64,000 bases of DNA, from NCBI GenBank assembly GCA_033296705.1, contig MU857010.1, forward strand, positions 1-64,000, in the 5' to 3' direction. Below the pieces are notes generated by a model that ran no database searches, was not told where the DNA came from, and saw only the letters and a list, made by a program, of their open reading frames with translations. Numbering within the stretch: the stretch's first letter is position 1; each line of letters opens with the position of its first letter. The DNA comes from Chaetomidium leptoderma. Taxonomy: Eukaryota > Ascomycota > Sordariomycetes > Sordariales > Chaetomiaceae. A program made the translations under genes and the position numbers. This document shows positions 31,761 to 43,196 of this stretch, piece after piece.

Positions 31761-32334
31761 TGTGGGGGCACGCAGGTCGTTTCAAGATGGTTGAGATAAC
31801 GAGTGGTTTGAAGCTCTTGAAACGGGCACGGATCGAGCATGAATATTTATGGACACGGCAGGTTGCCTGCGGTTGCCAGGTACGCGGTGTTGAGAGGCCA
31901 CTGCATCATGACGCAAACGTTGTCGCGGGGTGCAGATAATCTGTAATCCGTGCGAAAGTCCCGCATGGGCTGGTATTTGGCCATCAAGTGGCTGATTACC
32001 AACGTGAAGCAGAGTGGAGGCGACTTCAACTTGCACGATGCTGGTGTTCGAATGGAGGAGGTGGATTGATGGTATTAAAATTAATTCAATAAATAAAATA
32101 AAAGCAGCGGTCGTAAGTTGTAACTAACGCGGCAGGATCGTTATCAGCGAGTCAGTGACCAATCAATACACCCTCGCCCCGCTATTCCACTAACGTAAGA
32201 ACTTAGCGAGATTTATGTCATGCAAAAAGTGCAGTTTGCCGCCGTGCCGCCGTGCAGCCTAACGGTCCACGGACCTCGGTCGCCTTCCTCCAACTTCCAA
32301 TTTTATCAACCACCAAACACGCTAAATACCAGAC
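31761..32334. other. Divergent promoter region with an A/T-rich patch
   Basis: Between the starts of the aldo-keto reductase and Dabb genes. AT-rich sequence at 32070-32105; nothing else recognised. Confidence 0.5.
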
Positions 32335-32929
32335 ATGTTCGACATATCGCGAGCGCGGCCCCACGCGGTGAGGATCGCCCTTGTGGCCGTCTGCCTGCTC
32401 ACGATATTTTTATTTTTCGACCCCATCGGCTTCGCATCGTCGTCGATTGCCGACCACGTGCCCGGCAAGACAAACCACGTCACCCACGTGGTCATGTTCC
32501 AATTCAAGCGCGATGCCGATCCTGCTGCCGTCGAGGCGGTAAGTCTCCATATCGCACACACAAACATGGCGACTCTAATGATTGACTTGGACACAGGCAT
32601 GCGCCAAGATGTTGGCCCTCAAGGACCTCTGCCTCACGCCAAATACAAATCATGCCTATATCCAACGCATCACGGGAGGCAAGGACAACTCGCCGGAAGG
32701 CCTGCAGGTTAGTATTCCATGAACTGCATTGTCCAAGTTCCGTGCCGCTGACCATTTTGTGACTTGACAGCAAGGCTCAACCCACGCCTTTATCGTCCAA
32801 TTCACAAGCTCTGATGATAGGAATTACTATGTCGAGCAGGACCCGGCACATCAGGCCTTCAAAAAGGAGATTGACCCGCTTGTCGAGAAGGCCACGGTGT
32901 TGGATTTCACCAATGGAAAGTTTCAATAA
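32335..32929 (+). CDS. Membrane-anchored Dabb (stress-responsive A/B barrel) protein, 157 aa
   Basis: Three exons: 32335-32538, 32597-32707 and 32771-32929; 58- and 63-bp introns, all phase 0. Residues 13-30 (IALVAVCLLTIFLFFDPI) are a signal anchor. After it, THVVMFQFKRDADPAAVEA starts the dimeric alpha/beta barrel (PF07876). The barrel continues with ALKDLCLTP, GSTHAFIVQFTSSDDRNYYVEQDPAH and ends VLDFTNGKFQ. Stand-alone Dabb proteins are mostly soluble. Some, such as olivetolic acid cyclase in plants, catalyse cyclisation, but most fungal ones are uncharacterised. The N-terminal anchor, which would place the barrel in the secretory lumen, is the notable feature. Confidence 0.85.
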
Positions 32930-33283
32930 GAGGGTCATCAGAGGAGCTGCCCGGTCTTGCGCCGCCTGCCGTACAGTACACTTGGATGTAGGTACCTTCA
33001 CCCGGATGAGGTTTTATGGCGGTCATAGGGAGCTAACGGACGGAGATTGTTGTAACAAGGCCCATCACACTTGGATTCATAGTACACCGCATTGGCCATA
33101 GAGGGAACCATCCACCTCATCATCGTTACCCCAGGGGCTGCAAGAGTAGACCAAAACAACCGTGCCATTACTATTGCGTGTATCATCTATTCATTACATT
33201 GACCCCTTTTCCGTAACTCATAACCCGCCATATCCCTTTTGTTGCCGCCGTTTTGCCGTGACCCTAATCATCAGTCATAAAGT
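32930..33283. other. Convergent 3' region
   Basis: 354 bp between the ends of the Dabb and MFS genes; nothing recognised. Confidence 0.5.
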
Positions 33284-34954
33284 TCATGCATCCCAGCTGT
33301 ACCGGGAAGCCTTCCTCCAGTGCGCCCCATACCGCAGCATCAGTACCGGGATAGGGGCCAGCAGAAAGCCGAGCCCGGCAAGCACCGTGAAACCCCATCC
33401 AAACCCGAACATGTCCACCAGCGGAGCCGTCGACAGGGGCAGAAATGTGCTCATGAGACACCTCGTCACAATCACACTGGTCATCGCCGAGGCCGAGTAG
33501 AGCCCGAACGCGTCAACCACATAGCTCATCACGGGGATCATGGCCATCATCAAGGCCGTGCCCATGGCACAGACCGTGAAGAGCAGAAACACCAGCGGCA
33601 GCCGGAGCTCCGCTGCCCAGCCATAGGCCGCCACGGTGAGCGGGAGAGCAAAGGCGCCGATTATGGAGAGAGGGAGCCGGAACTCGGGCTTGCCGACACC
33701 CTTGTGCGTGAAACGCATTCGGATGTAGATACGGTCGAGCGCACGGTTGCAAATGATGACGCTAATAGTTGAGCCGACGGCTGCGAGCAGTTAGTGATCT
33801 TTGTAGTCCAAGTTGGACAAGAGGTTGCTTACAGAAGACGGTGAAACAGGAGCCCACCGCCACGGGTGAGAGTTTGTAGAGATCGATCAGTATGTCCGAG
33901 ATGGTGGTCGAATAGATATAATAATAGGTGAAAAAGACAGAGCTGACCAAGCTCATGGCCATCAGCACGCCGCTGTTGCAGAACACGATGACGGGACGCA
34001 GCACCGCACCGCGTAGCTTCTTCCACTCGGAGGACCCCTGGTTATTGAGGCCCTCGGCTTCGTCAAACGCCGTCCTGAACGTCTTGCCCGAGCCAGCGGC
34101 ATGGGACGCCATCCTGGCCGCGCGCTTCCTCAAGATGGCCACCTTGAACGTCTCTCTCGACGACAAGAAGAACAGGCCCTCACACGCGGTGGCCACCACG
34201 ACCGTCATCCAGATGACGGCCCTCCACCCGTACCTCTCGGCTACGGCGCTCCCAATCATGGGCCCAAACGCGCCGCCGAGCAGCGGGGCGAGGAACAGCA
34301 GGCTCAGCGCGCCGCCCCGCTCGTCGTTGGCAAACATGTCCCCCACGAGCGCAGGATTCAGCACGTTGACGGCCACGGCCAGCCCGTTGAGGAAGCGCGC
34401 CAGCACAAACTGGGGCACGCTCTGGCTGGTGGCGGCCAAGACACTGGCTACAATAAAGGCGATGTTGGCTACGTTCATGACGGGGTAGCGGCCAAACATC
34501 TCGGACAGCGGCGCGATGAAAAGGGGGCCGGCGGCCTCGCCCAGTTCCCAGATGGTCACCAAGAGGACACTCGAGGACTTGGACGGGTGGGGCGACCCGG
34601 AGAGGTCCCGCACAATGTCGGAGGCGAGGGGGACGATGGATATACACGTCAGGGTTCTGGTGGTTGGTTAGTATTACTGTATTACAGGGCAAAAGACGGT
34701 GGGTGATATTAGGTAAGAGAGAGAAAAGCCTACACAGTAAACGCCATCAGGGCGAGCATGCTCACGACGGCCCATTTGAAGGGCGCCGGCCACTCGAGCG
34801 GGTTCTCGGGGTCGCCATTGGGGTCGAAGTCGACGATGGTCGTCGTCTCGGCGATCTCGGCGCCATCCTGCAGGGGGGTTGTGTACACCTGGTGCCCCTC
34901 GTTGGTGACGCTTCGCAGCAGCGGCTGGGTGCTGTCGTCTGTTCCGACCGTCAT
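33284..34954 (-). CDS. Major facilitator superfamily transporter (DHA1-like), 513 aa
   Basis: Three exons: 34954-34734, 34656-33833 and 33780-33284, with 77- and 52-bp introns and agreeing phases. A soluble N-terminus (MTVGTDDSTQPLL, ENPLEWPAPFKW) precedes twelve predicted helices. ELGEAAGPLFIAPLSEMFGRYPVMN is the conserved loop 2-3 motif A region, and LGGAFGPMIGSAVAERYGWRAVIW carries the motif C antiporter signature. The central loop is charged. This is the drug:H+ antiporter-1 pattern of fungal efflux pumps for toxins or polyamines. It lies beside the damaged PSST-like and transcription-factor genes, but no co-regulation is proven. Confidence 0.88.
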
Positions 34955-35848
34955 TCCCTTTTCCTCTTTTCCGGGCTTCCCGTGTTTTCTGGCTGGCTGA
35001 CGTCTCTTGAATCTGAGAGCAAGAGAGAAGTCGAAAAATCTCGGAGAGAAGGCGGGGAGTTGAAGGATTTGTACTTCGGTGCACACCGAGAACGGCGGCG
35101 AGAATCTCTCCACGCGCCAAGACTCTGCTGGTGCAAGGAAGGCGGCTGCCGTGCTTCGTTAGCGTGTTGACGGAACCAGGATGTTGGCACTGTATTTCTC
35201 GCAGGCTTCAGTGGCGGTCTAGCGGTTGTGCGCTGTAACTCGGCGCTAGAGGATCTCAACCTCCAGAACCGGAGACACTGTGCTGCCGAACCGGCCGGGG
35301 ATATGCGACCTAACTCCAGTCCCGTCCTCTCATATCGCACGCTACGCTGCAGATCCCCGCGTTTGCAAAAAAAAATCGACATCCGGCGCCCTTCGGGTAA
35401 CAACGGCATTTCTGTCCAACACAACACAACACCACGCGAGACGGTGGCAAAGGTCGCATCGAGGCTTGGAAATTATCGATTTCCGCAGCGCACCATTCCG
35501 CTTTTCCGTCTGTTCGTCTCATCAAATTTTTCCTTTTGCCTGTGATTGGATCGGGGAAACCTGTGCCTTTTGGTGGCAAGACCATATCTGTTTACCCCAC
35601 CAACATGTGGAGGACGAGAGAATTGCCTTGGCAGAAATCGACTCTTCCCGCAAGAGCCGCTTCAAGAAGATCGGCCAAAACACCCAAAACATAGTAACAC
35701 ATGAAAAATATTCCGAATTAGTGGCAGCCTTGGGGATATAATTCTTGGATATCAACAACGAGGGTTAGGGTCAAACAACTGCCGAGTTACGAAGACCACT
35801 GCATTCTATCAACATGCCTCGACTCAATTACTATGGCCTCCCTCCTCG
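34955..35848. other. Intergenic
   Basis: About 900 bp holding the MFS promoter and the 3' flank of the PSST-like gene. No gene recognised. Confidence 0.5.
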
Positions 35849-36552
35849 CTACTTCCGATACCACATCCTCGTAATCTTGGTCCTGCGCATCTTCCTCTGC
35901 AGCTGAAAGATGCCGTAGAGCAACGCCTCGGCCGTGGGCGGACAACCCGGCACGAACATGTCGACGGGGATGATGCGGTCGACGCCCCTGACAACCGAAT
36001 AGCTGTAGTGGTAATACCCGCCGCCGTTGGCACAGCTCCCCATGCTGATAACCCATTTTGGGTCCGGCATCTGGTCATAACACAGTCGGACCGCGGACGC
36101 CATCTTCAATGTTGGTCACGGTGCCGGCCACGATCATGACATCGGCCTGCCGAGGGCTGGCTCGGAAAATGATGCCCTGGCGGTCGTTGTCGTACCGCGG
36201 CATGGACGCGTGCATCATCTCGACGCCGCAGCAGGCAAGGCCAAAGGCCGGCGGCCAGAGGGAGCACTGCCGGGGCCAGTTGACGAGAATGTAAAGCGTG
36301 GTGCTGGACATTGTGAGTTTATACCCAACGACGAACGCGGGCTCTTGGTTCTTACAGCGCATATTCCACAACGGCGGTTGGGTTCGGTTCTGACGAGAGG
36401 GCGGTTGTTGGGCGGATCCGGCGAGTAGCGTGCTGGCCCCGAACAGTAGAAGCTCCGTCAGAGCTATACTTGCAGACGAAGATGGAAGAAGCCGCCGTCA
36501 AATGGCCGCTTCTGGGCACAAAAGGGCACTTGGCGAGCTTATGAAGGCCCAT
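35849..36552 (-). pseudogene. Divergent complex I PSST/NUKM-like (20 kDa Fe-S) gene with frameshift
   Basis: Exon 1 (36552-36356) encodes a presequence-like N-terminus rich in Arg/Ser and ends VVEYAL. A 52-bp intron (GTAAGA ... CAG) joins it to exon 2 (36303-35849). Exon 2 reads TTLYILVNWPRQCSLWPPAFGLACCGVEMMHASMPRYD, IIFRASPRQADVMIVAGTVTN and, in another frame, KMASAVRLCYDQMPDPKW, GSCANGGGYYHYSYSVVRG and PGCPPTAEALLYGIFQL. The shift is explained by about four extra bases (near 36107-36110). All four N2 cluster cysteines (CC, GSC, PGC) remain. Substitutions in the normally near-invariant RQ-SLWPMTFGLACCAVE stretch suggest a paralogue, not the housekeeping subunit. It is either a recent pseudogene or a paralogue with a sequencing error. 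Confidence 0.8.
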
Positions 36553-36678
36553 ATTGTTGGGCCTTTTGTGTTAGACGTCGGTCGGCGCAGGCTTGTCTGA
36601 TAGCACATCAAGATTCCCTTGCGATATATACAAAGAGGAACCTACAGCAGTTATCTCACCAACCCCAAGGCCGACTCC
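36553..36678. promoter_or_regulatory. 126-bp head-to-head intergenic region
   Basis: Separates the start codons of the divergent PSST-like gene and the transcription factor, so any promoter would be shared. No specific motif assigned. Confidence 0.45.
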
Positions 36679-38305
36679 ATGGTCGAAACCTTCCTCGAGG
36701 AACCAAGCCGGGATGCCGACGCGCCCAACACCGAGCTGCAGCCGGACTCCAATATAGAAACCAACCTGACCGAAAACATCCATTCCAGCGACGAGCCATT
36801 CCTTTCCTGGGGCGTTAGCGAAACATACTCGGACATCTTCCCAGACCTCAGCCCCTTCGACCTTTCTCGGGTTAGCCACCCCATCCCTAACCCCGAAGAA
36901 GACATCGATCCCGCCCTAGCCCACATCCTCACCTCCCTCGAGCACCTCCACAACACCCTAATCACCACAGCGGAACCCTCTTACTCAGGCACCACCTTCA
37001 ACCCAACCCTCGCCAAACAAATCTTTGTCCCCTCCCACCGCAAAGCCTTCCTCCCCACCTACTTCCGCCACACCCACAAACACCTCCCGCTCGTTCACCA
37101 CCCCACTTTCAACGTCACCACCTCCTCCCCGGCCCTGGTCCTCGTCCTCTTCCTCTGCGGCGCCCTGTACGCTCCCCCGCGGGACGCGGTCCTCGCGATC
37201 CCGGCCGCGTTTTTTCCCATTGCAGAGGAGTTTGTTTTTCGGAGGGTGGAGGTGCTACTGGAGCTGCATCATCATCAACAACAACAACAAGGGGGTGATG
37301 ATGATGATGATGTGGTGGATGGGGCTGGGGGTGGTTGGGTTGAGGAGGAGAGAGAGATGTATGAGACGTTGCAGGCTGCGGTTTTGGTCAGGGGCGCGCA
37401 GTTCATGATGAATACTAGTAACAACCCTGCTGTGAGAAGCAGGGCTTGGATGGTGAGGCGGCCGGTTTTGGTGGAGGTGGTTAGGAAGCTTGGTCTTGCG
37501 TGCGCGAGGCATACGAATACGGTGGGGAGGCGGCCTGATTGGGGGAGGTTTGTGAGGGATGAGATTAGGATTCGGTCAATCTTGTCCTTCGAGTCGTCTC
37601 TGGCGGTGATGTATTACGCGTTTCTTTCTTGGTGTTGGCAGGCTCAAGAATCGCGGCATGGGTGCTCCTTGACGACTGGCAGCAAGCCGGGGTGTTTCAC
37701 TTGCCGGTGCTGATGACGACTGACGAGATGACGGGCGAATTGCCGTGCCTGCAAGAGCTGTGGGAGGCGAATGATGCCACAGAGTTTGAGGCGGTGGTCA
37801 CTGCGAACGGACAACGGCTAGCGGCGGTCGGCGTCTCTCCGTGATTGCGCCGAGGCCCTGATGGCCGAGTCCTGGTCGGGGGTTGGGGGGTTTTCTTTGG
37901 GGGGTATCACCATGCTAGATCTTCACCTCTTAATCTCCTGTAAGATAACCGCTCCCTACCCTTTCGACTCAAGTTACTGACACAAGTCCAACCCTTTCAG
38001 CCATCTATGTTATAATTGGGACCGCTCGGCACCATTCACTGCTCCAAACCTGTATACCGGCGCTCCAGCGCGCCACGGCTCGATGGGAGGAGCTGTAGAG
38101 CAGAACGGTGAGCCGCTTTGACGAAGACCAGTTGCGTATGAGTGGGGTTGTCCGACACTGCGGCGAGTTCTGCTGGCTCGCAAACACGTTGCTCAAGCAC
38201 TCGCTTGCCGGGAAAGACAAGACAACCACGTATTTCCAACGGAGAGGCCACGAGACGCCGAAAGAGCTGCATGGGCTGCTGCGGGAACTGCGAGAGGGCC
38301 AATGA
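36679..38305 (+). pseudogene. Fungal-specific transcription factor, disrupted and lacking a zinc domain
   Basis: The middle-homology (PF04082-like) domain is readable: FRHTHKHLPLVHHPTFN, LVLVLFLCGALYAPPRDAV, then across a probable intron (37575-37648, weak signals) RIAAWVLLDDWQQAGVFHLPV and LPCLQELWEANDATEFEAV. The frame then hits TGA at 37842, while homology continues one frame over as SLRDCAEALMAESW. A 61-bp intron (37940-38000) leads to a further exon interrupted by TAG at 38096 (ARWEEL-stop-SRTVSRFDEDQL), after which VVRHCGEFCWLANTLLKHSL continues to TGA at 38303-38305. No Zn2Cys6 or C2H2 finger is found at the N-terminus. His/Gln and Asp runs near 37264-37310 come from trinucleotide repeats. 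I read it as a pseudogene. Confidence 0.75.
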
Positions 38306-38559
38306 TTAGAGGTACAGGCGTGTGGATGACATGAAAAGCTTTTAGAAAATCAATTGCTCCCAGCTACGTACTCCTGTAAGCGAATGACTTGTGCCCAGAC
38401 TCCAGTGAAAAGCAAACAAGGCCTTTCTGCATATCAAGTGCAAAAACGCCGAAACAACAACCCTTGAATCCACCCATAAGTATAGAAAAAGTCCCAAAGA
38501 AATGCAACGCCCTTATCTCTATACCCCGCTTGAGTAAGGTACCTTTCGGTCGTGGGTCC

Positions 38560-38847
38560 TCAGAGAAAGACGGCACCAACGCCACCGGCCAGCCCAGCAA
38601 CGAGGACGCCCACGTTCAGAGTCGTCAGTGAACTGGCAGTGGAGTTCCACACTGGCTGCGTATTGTTATGCTTGCCGCCGCGGTATTTCCGGATCCTCTT
38701 CTCAAGGCCGGGCAGCTCCTCATCATCGGGGCTGTTACCGTACTGATCGGAATCGTCCTGGGCGATGGCGTTGGGAGTGTCGGTGCTAGGCAGGCTGGCC
38801 GCGGTTGCGACGGCAACGAGAGTGAGGAGGACGGTGGTGTACTTCAT
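38560..38847 (-). CDS. Small secreted protein with Kex2-type site and hydrophobic C-terminus, 95 aa
   Basis: Single exon from the ATG at 38847. A clear signal peptide (MKYTTVLLTLVAVATAAS) is followed by an acidic pro-like region (DTPNAIAQDDSDQYGNSPDDEELPG), a dibasic LEKR site, then a basic peptide IRKYRGGKHNNTQPVWN with an N-glycosylation sequon, and finally a hydrophobic tail LNVGVLVAGLAGGVGAVFL. The tail, preceded by small residues (NSTASS), fits a GPI-anchor signal. No domain is recognised. Options are a GPI-anchored wall protein or a Kex2-processed peptide precursor. There is a single core rather than repeats, which argues against the repeat-containing fungal RiPP precursors. Confidence 0.7.
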   Translation of the reverse strand: MKYTTVLLTLVAVATAASLPSTDTPNAIAQDDSDQYGNSPDDEELPGLEKRIRKYRGGKHNNTQPVWNSTASSLTTLNVGVLVAGLAGGVGAVFL

Positions 38848-39797
38848 TTTTAGTACTGGTGATGTGATTTGAAAGAAAGCTGGTGGTCTCACGGAGAGAC
38901 CTTGATATTTGCGGTGGGTAGTGTAGAAACGAGATGACTGGATGTGGAGTTGTGGAATGAGGATCGAGGATCCAGGTGTGGAGATCATGGCCTTCTTATC
39001 GTCGTCTCGTCCCCTCATGAAATCGAATCCGAGCTATCGCGCCCATTCGATCGTCCATTGTCTGACCGAAACAAGCCTTGGACGGGCCCGGGTATGCATG
39101 TCCTGATATTGAAACAACCAACCAAAAGGCCCGGGCCAGGACAATCCGATCAACTATTGCGGGGTGAGCCATACTAGGCTGAGTGGCCACTTGGGGTGCC
39201 TCGGAACAATCCAGCCGGTTTTGAGGGCAGGTTGTTTCGGTAACGCCCAGTCCGGCCGGGCCGGGGCCGGACAAGCCAGGTGGACTCGGAGATCACCATC
39301 TTACCATGCTGGTAACTATAGTCAAATTTAGCCAAGGGAAGAACTCTGGTTGTGATTCTTCGGACTTCTCCTCCACTCACTACTTGGCAGCCAGGGTACT
39401 GCTCCCCGAGGTTCCTCGGACTGTCAACCGGAGGTGCCGGTCCGGAGTGGGGCCGGCCGTTTGAGACCCCACTGCTCCGGCCGACTAGCCGCGAGTTAGC
39501 TCCGGCGGGCAACTTTCAGACCCCTGTTTTCTTTTCCCCTGTCGAAATGCAAGCGGCACAGCGGCGGACATTGTGAATGGCGGTCTCGCCCACTTTCACT
39601 CCGTACGTTTTCCAACCACAGGTAGATAATCACAAGCCGGCCCATCTACAGCTGTACTGAAGACGATTGTTGCAATCTGGAAAAGCTAGAAAAGAACACG
39701 CTATGCTATCCTTGACAACGACGTTATGCCTTCAGTCCTCTCCTCCTTGCGACCTCTCATGCGCACAAAATTGGTCCTCGTCAGCGCAACACACTTC
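38848..39797. other. Intergenic
   Basis: Promoter of the small secreted protein plus unannotated sequence up to the helicase remnant. No gene recognised. Confidence 0.45.
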
Positions 39798-41880
39798 TTA
39801 TTCCGCAATCCCCACGACCCCAAACCCCAACTCCCTCCCTCCCCCTCGCCACATACCCCCCCCACTCCTCGACCTGTTATCACGCAAACCTCCTCCTACC
39901 TCACCAAGCCATGACCGGACAAACGCCTTCGCAGAAGCTACCATGTACCGACAAGCCACCTGCGCCTCGCCGAGGTTGAACCATCCCCCGCTGTCCGCCA
40001 CCACTGCCACCGTGATGATGCATCTCGAGGCTCTTCAGGGGAGGGGTTATTGTGGAAGAGGGCCGAGGGCATACATGGTGAGGATTGTTAGGTGGAAGTG
40101 GCACCTTAGTTGCGTACGAGGTTTGTGAAGGCGGGCCGGAGGAGGGGGAAGGGGGTTAAGGCTGGGTTGACTACCAGCGGCGGTGGTAGGTGAGTAGTAC
40201 TGGTGTGGACTTGGAAGGCCCGTGCAAGGGGGTGGGTGGCGTAGACGGGGCGGGCGTTGAGGCGCGCGAAGAGGGATTGTTGCAGAGGAGTGTGTGGGGA
40301 GGCGGTGCGCGAGTTGAGTTGCTGTTAGTCGCCGCCGGCCATGACTACCAGGGGGGTGAAGACAAGGTTGGAGGAGTCGAGTGGTGGCGAGACGACCCAC
40401 AACGGGATGAGAGACTCGGGTTCGGTGGCCTGGGCCGCCTCGTCGATGAGCAGCGCATCCCAGTGCAGTTGTTGGTTGGGGTAGGGGGTGGGTTCGGAAG
40501 GGTGGAGGCGATGCCGCAGTCCGTACTCGAGCGCGTGCAGGTCGGTGTTGGTGAGGCGCGCGTGCATCAGCATCGAGGCATCCCGGCAGCTGGTAACAAC
40601 GATCTTGTACGACATCACCTTCTCCATCGGGGGCAAGCCGAAAGAGAGGTTGCTCGCGTAGCAGTATGGCAGCAAGCTTTCAGGCACCTCAGCGAAACCG
40701 CGCGCTGGTCGGTTGAGACGCAGCATCTCTCCCGGAGAGAAGAACGGACGGAGACGGTCCGCCAGGGTGTCGGCGGCCTGTTCAGAGGGCGCACACATCA
40801 GAATGTGATGAACCTGGGCGACCGTCTTGACAAGCTGCTGGGCGATTCGACGAGAGTCTTGGTCTTGCCCGTACCCTGCGGGCCCGATATGAGACACGGG
40901 AGGATGCCGTAGTTTTGGGAGCAAACGTTCGCCACCGCAACACACTGCTCGTGGTTTAGGGCGGGGTCGAAACGGGCCTGGATGGCGATATCCGCATCGA
41001 TGTTGGTTTGGACGTCGCAGTCAGCTTCGGTCGGAAACAGCATGGACTGGGTCCAGTATGTCGACACCCAGTTACCGGTCTCAAGTTCTGCCATGCGTTG
41101 AGCTGGAATCGTCATCTCGTTTGCACGCCTCAGGGCAGCCTGGATCATGGGCAGCACGTAGTACATGGGCTGGTACCGGTGAGTTGCAACGGGGAACTGC
41201 ACGTTGAACCTGAGCTGGTGGCGCTGTGGGCGTGCGTGGAAAGACGATGGATGCAGCAGCACCTCGGACAGGACGGGATTCAACCCTGTGACACGTAGGA
41301 CTAGCGTCTTGCTGGAGCGTACCACGGCCGAGACCCGCGCGTTGTAGATGACACCCGTTCAAGGCGGACGACCCGACAGATCAGGGTGGTGGAGTAGCAG
41401 GTGCCCCGAGGTGCTGTTGTAACGGAGCTGCCGGAGCTGAACCACATCCTCCCGCTCGACCAAAGGTGTGTCTTCCCGCAGCCCAGGCACCACAACGGCG
41501 ACAACTGCCTGGTTCTGTTGCCCTCCCCACGGCCCCTGCGCAAACTCGACGACACCCTCGTGCTGATATAGCGAGTACGAGTCGTTCGCCCTCTGCTGCG
41601 CGCCGATCTCTCCGTCAAGGTGGAAGCGGAAGAAACGCTCGTAGTTCCCCGAGCGCAGCTGTATCCCCTCGCGGGAAGCTGCCTGGTAGCTGTAGGTCGG
41701 GTCCAGGGCGACCGCGGCGGGGAGCAGGCTTTGCATTAGCTCGTGGTTGGTGTATGCGACGAAATTGATGCCGTTTGTCGGGGACGTGTCGTAAATCACG
41801 ATGCCAGGCTCTTGGTTGATCCTCCTGGCGTGTTCTGAGACGAAGGCGGCCCCATCGCTCGCGTTGGCCGTCTGCGCCAT
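39798..41880 (-). pseudogene. SF1 (Upf1/NF-X1-like) helicase pseudogene
   Basis: Starting at the ATG at 41880 (MAQTANASDGAAFV), the frame is broken by TGA at 41359-41361 (SGRPP-stop-TGVIYNARVS, same frame after the stop). Walker A is GPQGTGKTKTLVE, at about 40855-40895. Directly after it, near 40845-40852, one missing base shifts the frame to IAQQLVKTVAQVHHILMCAPSEQAADTLADRL. Motif II LHWDALLIDEAAQATEPE and motif III VVMAGGD follow, then TAA at 40325-40327. Further helicase-like sequence (SLFARLNARPVYATHPLARAF; GWFNLGEAQVACRYMVASA) appears in other frames down to about 39.8 kb. The family unwinds RNA/DNA; this copy cannot encode an intact enzyme. Confidence 0.8.
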
Positions 41881-43196
41881 CTTTAGTGACTTGTCGCTAA
41901 TTGTCGGAACCCTTTGCGGTTTCTTTTCTTCGAAGATCGTCGTCTGAGTTTTTCACGAGCCCACGGCGTAACGAAGGGAGGCTGTGTTATCGCAGGCTGT
42001 TCTGTCGTCAGAAAATACGAAACAGTTTCGACGTTACTTAACTCACACGATGAATGCTTTGTCGATCAGGTGTTCTTGCCGGCGTCAAAATGGTCGGCAA
42101 AGAAGCAACGTGAAAAGGGTTGTGCCCTAGTGTCTTCCGTTGTCTTCCGGGACTTGTTCTAGGAGGGTGAAAAATGAACTGTGCCCTAGTGACTCCCGCC
42201 GGGCAGGTCATTCCAGCCATCACCTATTAGAGAGTTTCCTATTTGGATGTTGTTGGCACTTTGATCGAGGCGGGAGAATTCTGGCACGACTGGTTTGGTA
42301 GTAGGGCCGTGTTACTCAGGGTGCAAGTTAGCATTAACATGGACACATATTTGGCCCCGATGGTTGCGTCTTGAATCAAAGCAAGGTTCCAAAGACTCAA
42401 CGAGCCAACCAAGTAAAGACAAAACTTCAAAAGATTTGCGATTGGTGGTAAACTGAGTCTTGTAGATGCGGATTCATACTCTGCTGGAAATAACTACCTA
42501 CCTACCCACTACCGCCAGACATGGGTTGACGTATTGTCTCATTATCAAGGCAATTGTATTTTATCCCGTGAGGGAGCTAAGGGACAAACTGTTGCTAAGA
42601 ACGATGTTGAAGGAGGGAAAGGTGGTGTTGACCCATAAGCCCCCCCCCCCGACTTACACTCTCTCTTTTAGCTGTATCCCCTTCCACGGTGGGACAAGCC
42701 CTAATCCGTTAGACACGCGGCAGCATAAAAAAACGGAGCATTCTCATGCTGACTGCAGGTTTTTTGTTGGCACGCTTCGTGCTGGTGCACCAAGATGGGG
42801 TTGGCTTGTTGGATCAATGTTCATAGGCGCCATTCCGGACCTTCCCGGGCCTCGGGCGTTCCCGCGCGGAGTCCTCGCAACCTTACAATGGATGTGGGTA
42901 ATCAGCGAGCCCGGCATGCAGCGGCTGCCGAGATCTGTCAGACACGGAGTCAGACACGGAGGGATTTCGAGTCCGCCAGGCTCATCTTGGTTAGCCCCTG
43001 AAACAGGACCACCCCCCAGCGGGGAGAATGTTACAAATGGAATCATAGAATCAAAGTCATCGCGAAACCGAGAATTGCGAGTGGGGGACCAGCTTGAATA
43101 TAAGGTGAGTGCTCTCCAACCACTCGTTGGCCAGTCCCTCCACCCATCCTTCCCTGTCTGCCCTTAATTACCTCTCCCTCGAGCCAACTCGCAACG
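41881..43196. other. Divergent intergenic region
   Basis: 1.3 kb between the helicase remnant and the hydrolase gene. Only short unbiased frames; a C10 run near 42641. No gene recognised. Confidence 0.45.

Noticed and set aside
36090..36125. Intron as explanation of the PSST-like frame change
   Set aside because: Any GT...AG pair here is at most about 40 bp and would delete the conserved VAGTVTN segment.
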